From assembly GCA_003512365.1 (NCBI GenBank), contig DORI01000201.1, positions 2,674 to 9,074 of the forward strand: a stretch of DNA of 6,401 bases, read 5' to 3'. Shown piece by piece: positions 5,857 through 6,401 of the stretch. The translations under genes and the position numbers were made by a program. This stretch comes from Crocinitomicaceae bacterium. Its GTDB lineage: Bacteria; Bacteroidota; Bacteroidia; Flavobacteriales_D; Crocinitomicaceae. The notes under the pieces are model-generated. The model saw nothing but the letters and a program-made list of their open reading frames with translations, did no database searches and was not told the origin of the DNA. Each line of letters starts with the position of its first letter. Position 1 is the stretch's first letter.

Positions 5857-6401
5857 ATGAGATTGCTTTTCGTCAGTATTCTGTTTGGTGCTAATATGGT
5901 TCATGCACAGCTTACGTTTGAATTTCGATGGGGTACACAAAAAATAATTCCTGAAAAATCATACTACTACAAGGGCGATACTATAAAATTTGAAGAATTG
6001 AAGGCGTATTTATCGGATATTTATTTAACTCAAAATAAGGAGCTTACTAAAATTTCAGATGTATGGCTTGTAGATTTCGAGGACTCTATCAATGAACTTT
6101 TGAATGTGAAAATTCAAAATATAAAGCCATCATCGTTGTCATTTAATTTCGGACTTGATAGTATTTATCATGTAAATATGGAATACGCGGGAGAATTGGA
6201 TCCTGTTCACGGAATGTATTGGGCATGGAATACTGGATATATTAATTTTAAGTTGGTAGCCCGCTGTTCGGCAGTGAAATCAAAAAATGGCTTATTGGAT
6301 TATCATTTAGGTGGATACCTAAAACCACATCGAACCAATCGGCGCTTGGAATTTAACTATAGCGGTTCAACACTAATCTTGGATTTATTACCTTTGTTTG
6401 A
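5857..6401 (+). CDS. MbnP-like copper-binding periplasmic protein, N-terminal part (3' truncated by window)
   Basis: An ATG one base after the previous stop opens a frame that runs to the window edge (181 codons plus 2 bases). It starts with a cleavable signal peptide (MRLLFVSILFGANMVHA, then QLTF). There is no lipobox cysteine, so it is probably soluble in the periplasm. MbnP-family landmarks are an early beta-rich region with FEELKAYLSDIYL (45-57), VWLVDFED (69-76), FNFGLDSIYHVN (96-107), the hallmark ELDPVHGMYWAWNTGYINFK (113-132), and YHLGGYLKPH (149-158). In methanotrophs MbnP binds copper and is modified by the di-haem enzyme MbnH, which oxidises a tryptophan to kynurenine (known). Trp122 and Trp124 sit in the hallmark, and His118, His150 and His158 are possible ligands (inferred). 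Members are usually about 240-280 aa, so the C-terminal part is missing. Co-transcription with the sigma/sensor genes suggests it is a regulated output of that module. Confidence 0.85.
   Translation, partial: MRLLFVSILFGANMVHAQLTFEFRWGTQKIIPEKSYYYKGDTIKFEELKAYLSDIYLTQNKELTKISDVWLVDFEDSINELLNVKIQNIKPSSLSFNFGLDSIYHVNMEYAGELDPVHGMYWAWNTGYINFKLVARCSAVKSKNGLLDYHLGGYLKPHRTNRRLEFNYSGSTLILDLLPLF

Noticed and set aside
1..6401. CRISPR array, tRNA/rRNA, insertion sequence or att site
   Set aside because: No regularly spaced repeats, RNA gene signatures, transposase motifs or long terminal repeats are visible; nearly every base is accounted for by intact protein-coding genes.

Overview
The window is AT-rich DNA from a member of the Bacteroidota, probably a gliding or T9SS-bearing lineage such as the Flavobacteriales. 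The strongest evidence is the C-terminal ~947 residues of SprA, the giant outer-membrane translocon of the type IX secretion system, which is essentially confined to this phylum. Weak or absent Shine-Dalgarno sequences fit as well. Every supported gene is on the + strand and packing is very tight: the only sizeable gap is 41 bp.

Block 1 (1-4518) runs sprA (5' end outside the window), then an SSAT-like GNAT acetyltransferase, then a secreted glycoside hydrolase family 5 (GH5) enzyme. They are joined by a 1-nt TAATG overlap and a 4-nt ATGA overlap, so they look translationally coupled. The GH5 protein has a signal peptide and all the canonical GH5 catalytic-site residues. It resembles the plant-type 'WCC' GH5 proteins more than typical bacterial endoglucanases and carries no T9SS C-terminal sorting domain.

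A 41-bp A-rich gap (4519-4559) holds two small inverted repeats next to the following start codon. It is the only candidate promoter/operator region in the window.

Block 2 (4560-6401, continuing beyond the window) is the most interesting part. It encodes an ECF sigma factor (204 aa), an 83-aa single-pass membrane protein overlapping it by 8 nt, a 144-aa membrane-anchored periplasmic protein with histidine-rich ends (CnrX/CpxP/Spy-like), and the start of an exported MbnP-like copper-binding protein. Composition and protein sizes match the metal-sensing sigma/anti-sigma/sensor trio CnrH-CnrY-CnrX of Cupriavidus. The inferred model is that the periplasmic protein senses metal (copper is the best guess from MbnP), the small membrane protein holds or releases the sigma factor, and the MbnP-like protein is part of the output. 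The sigma factor and MbnP family calls are firm. The anti-sigma role, the metal and the regulatory circuit are inference from architecture and context.
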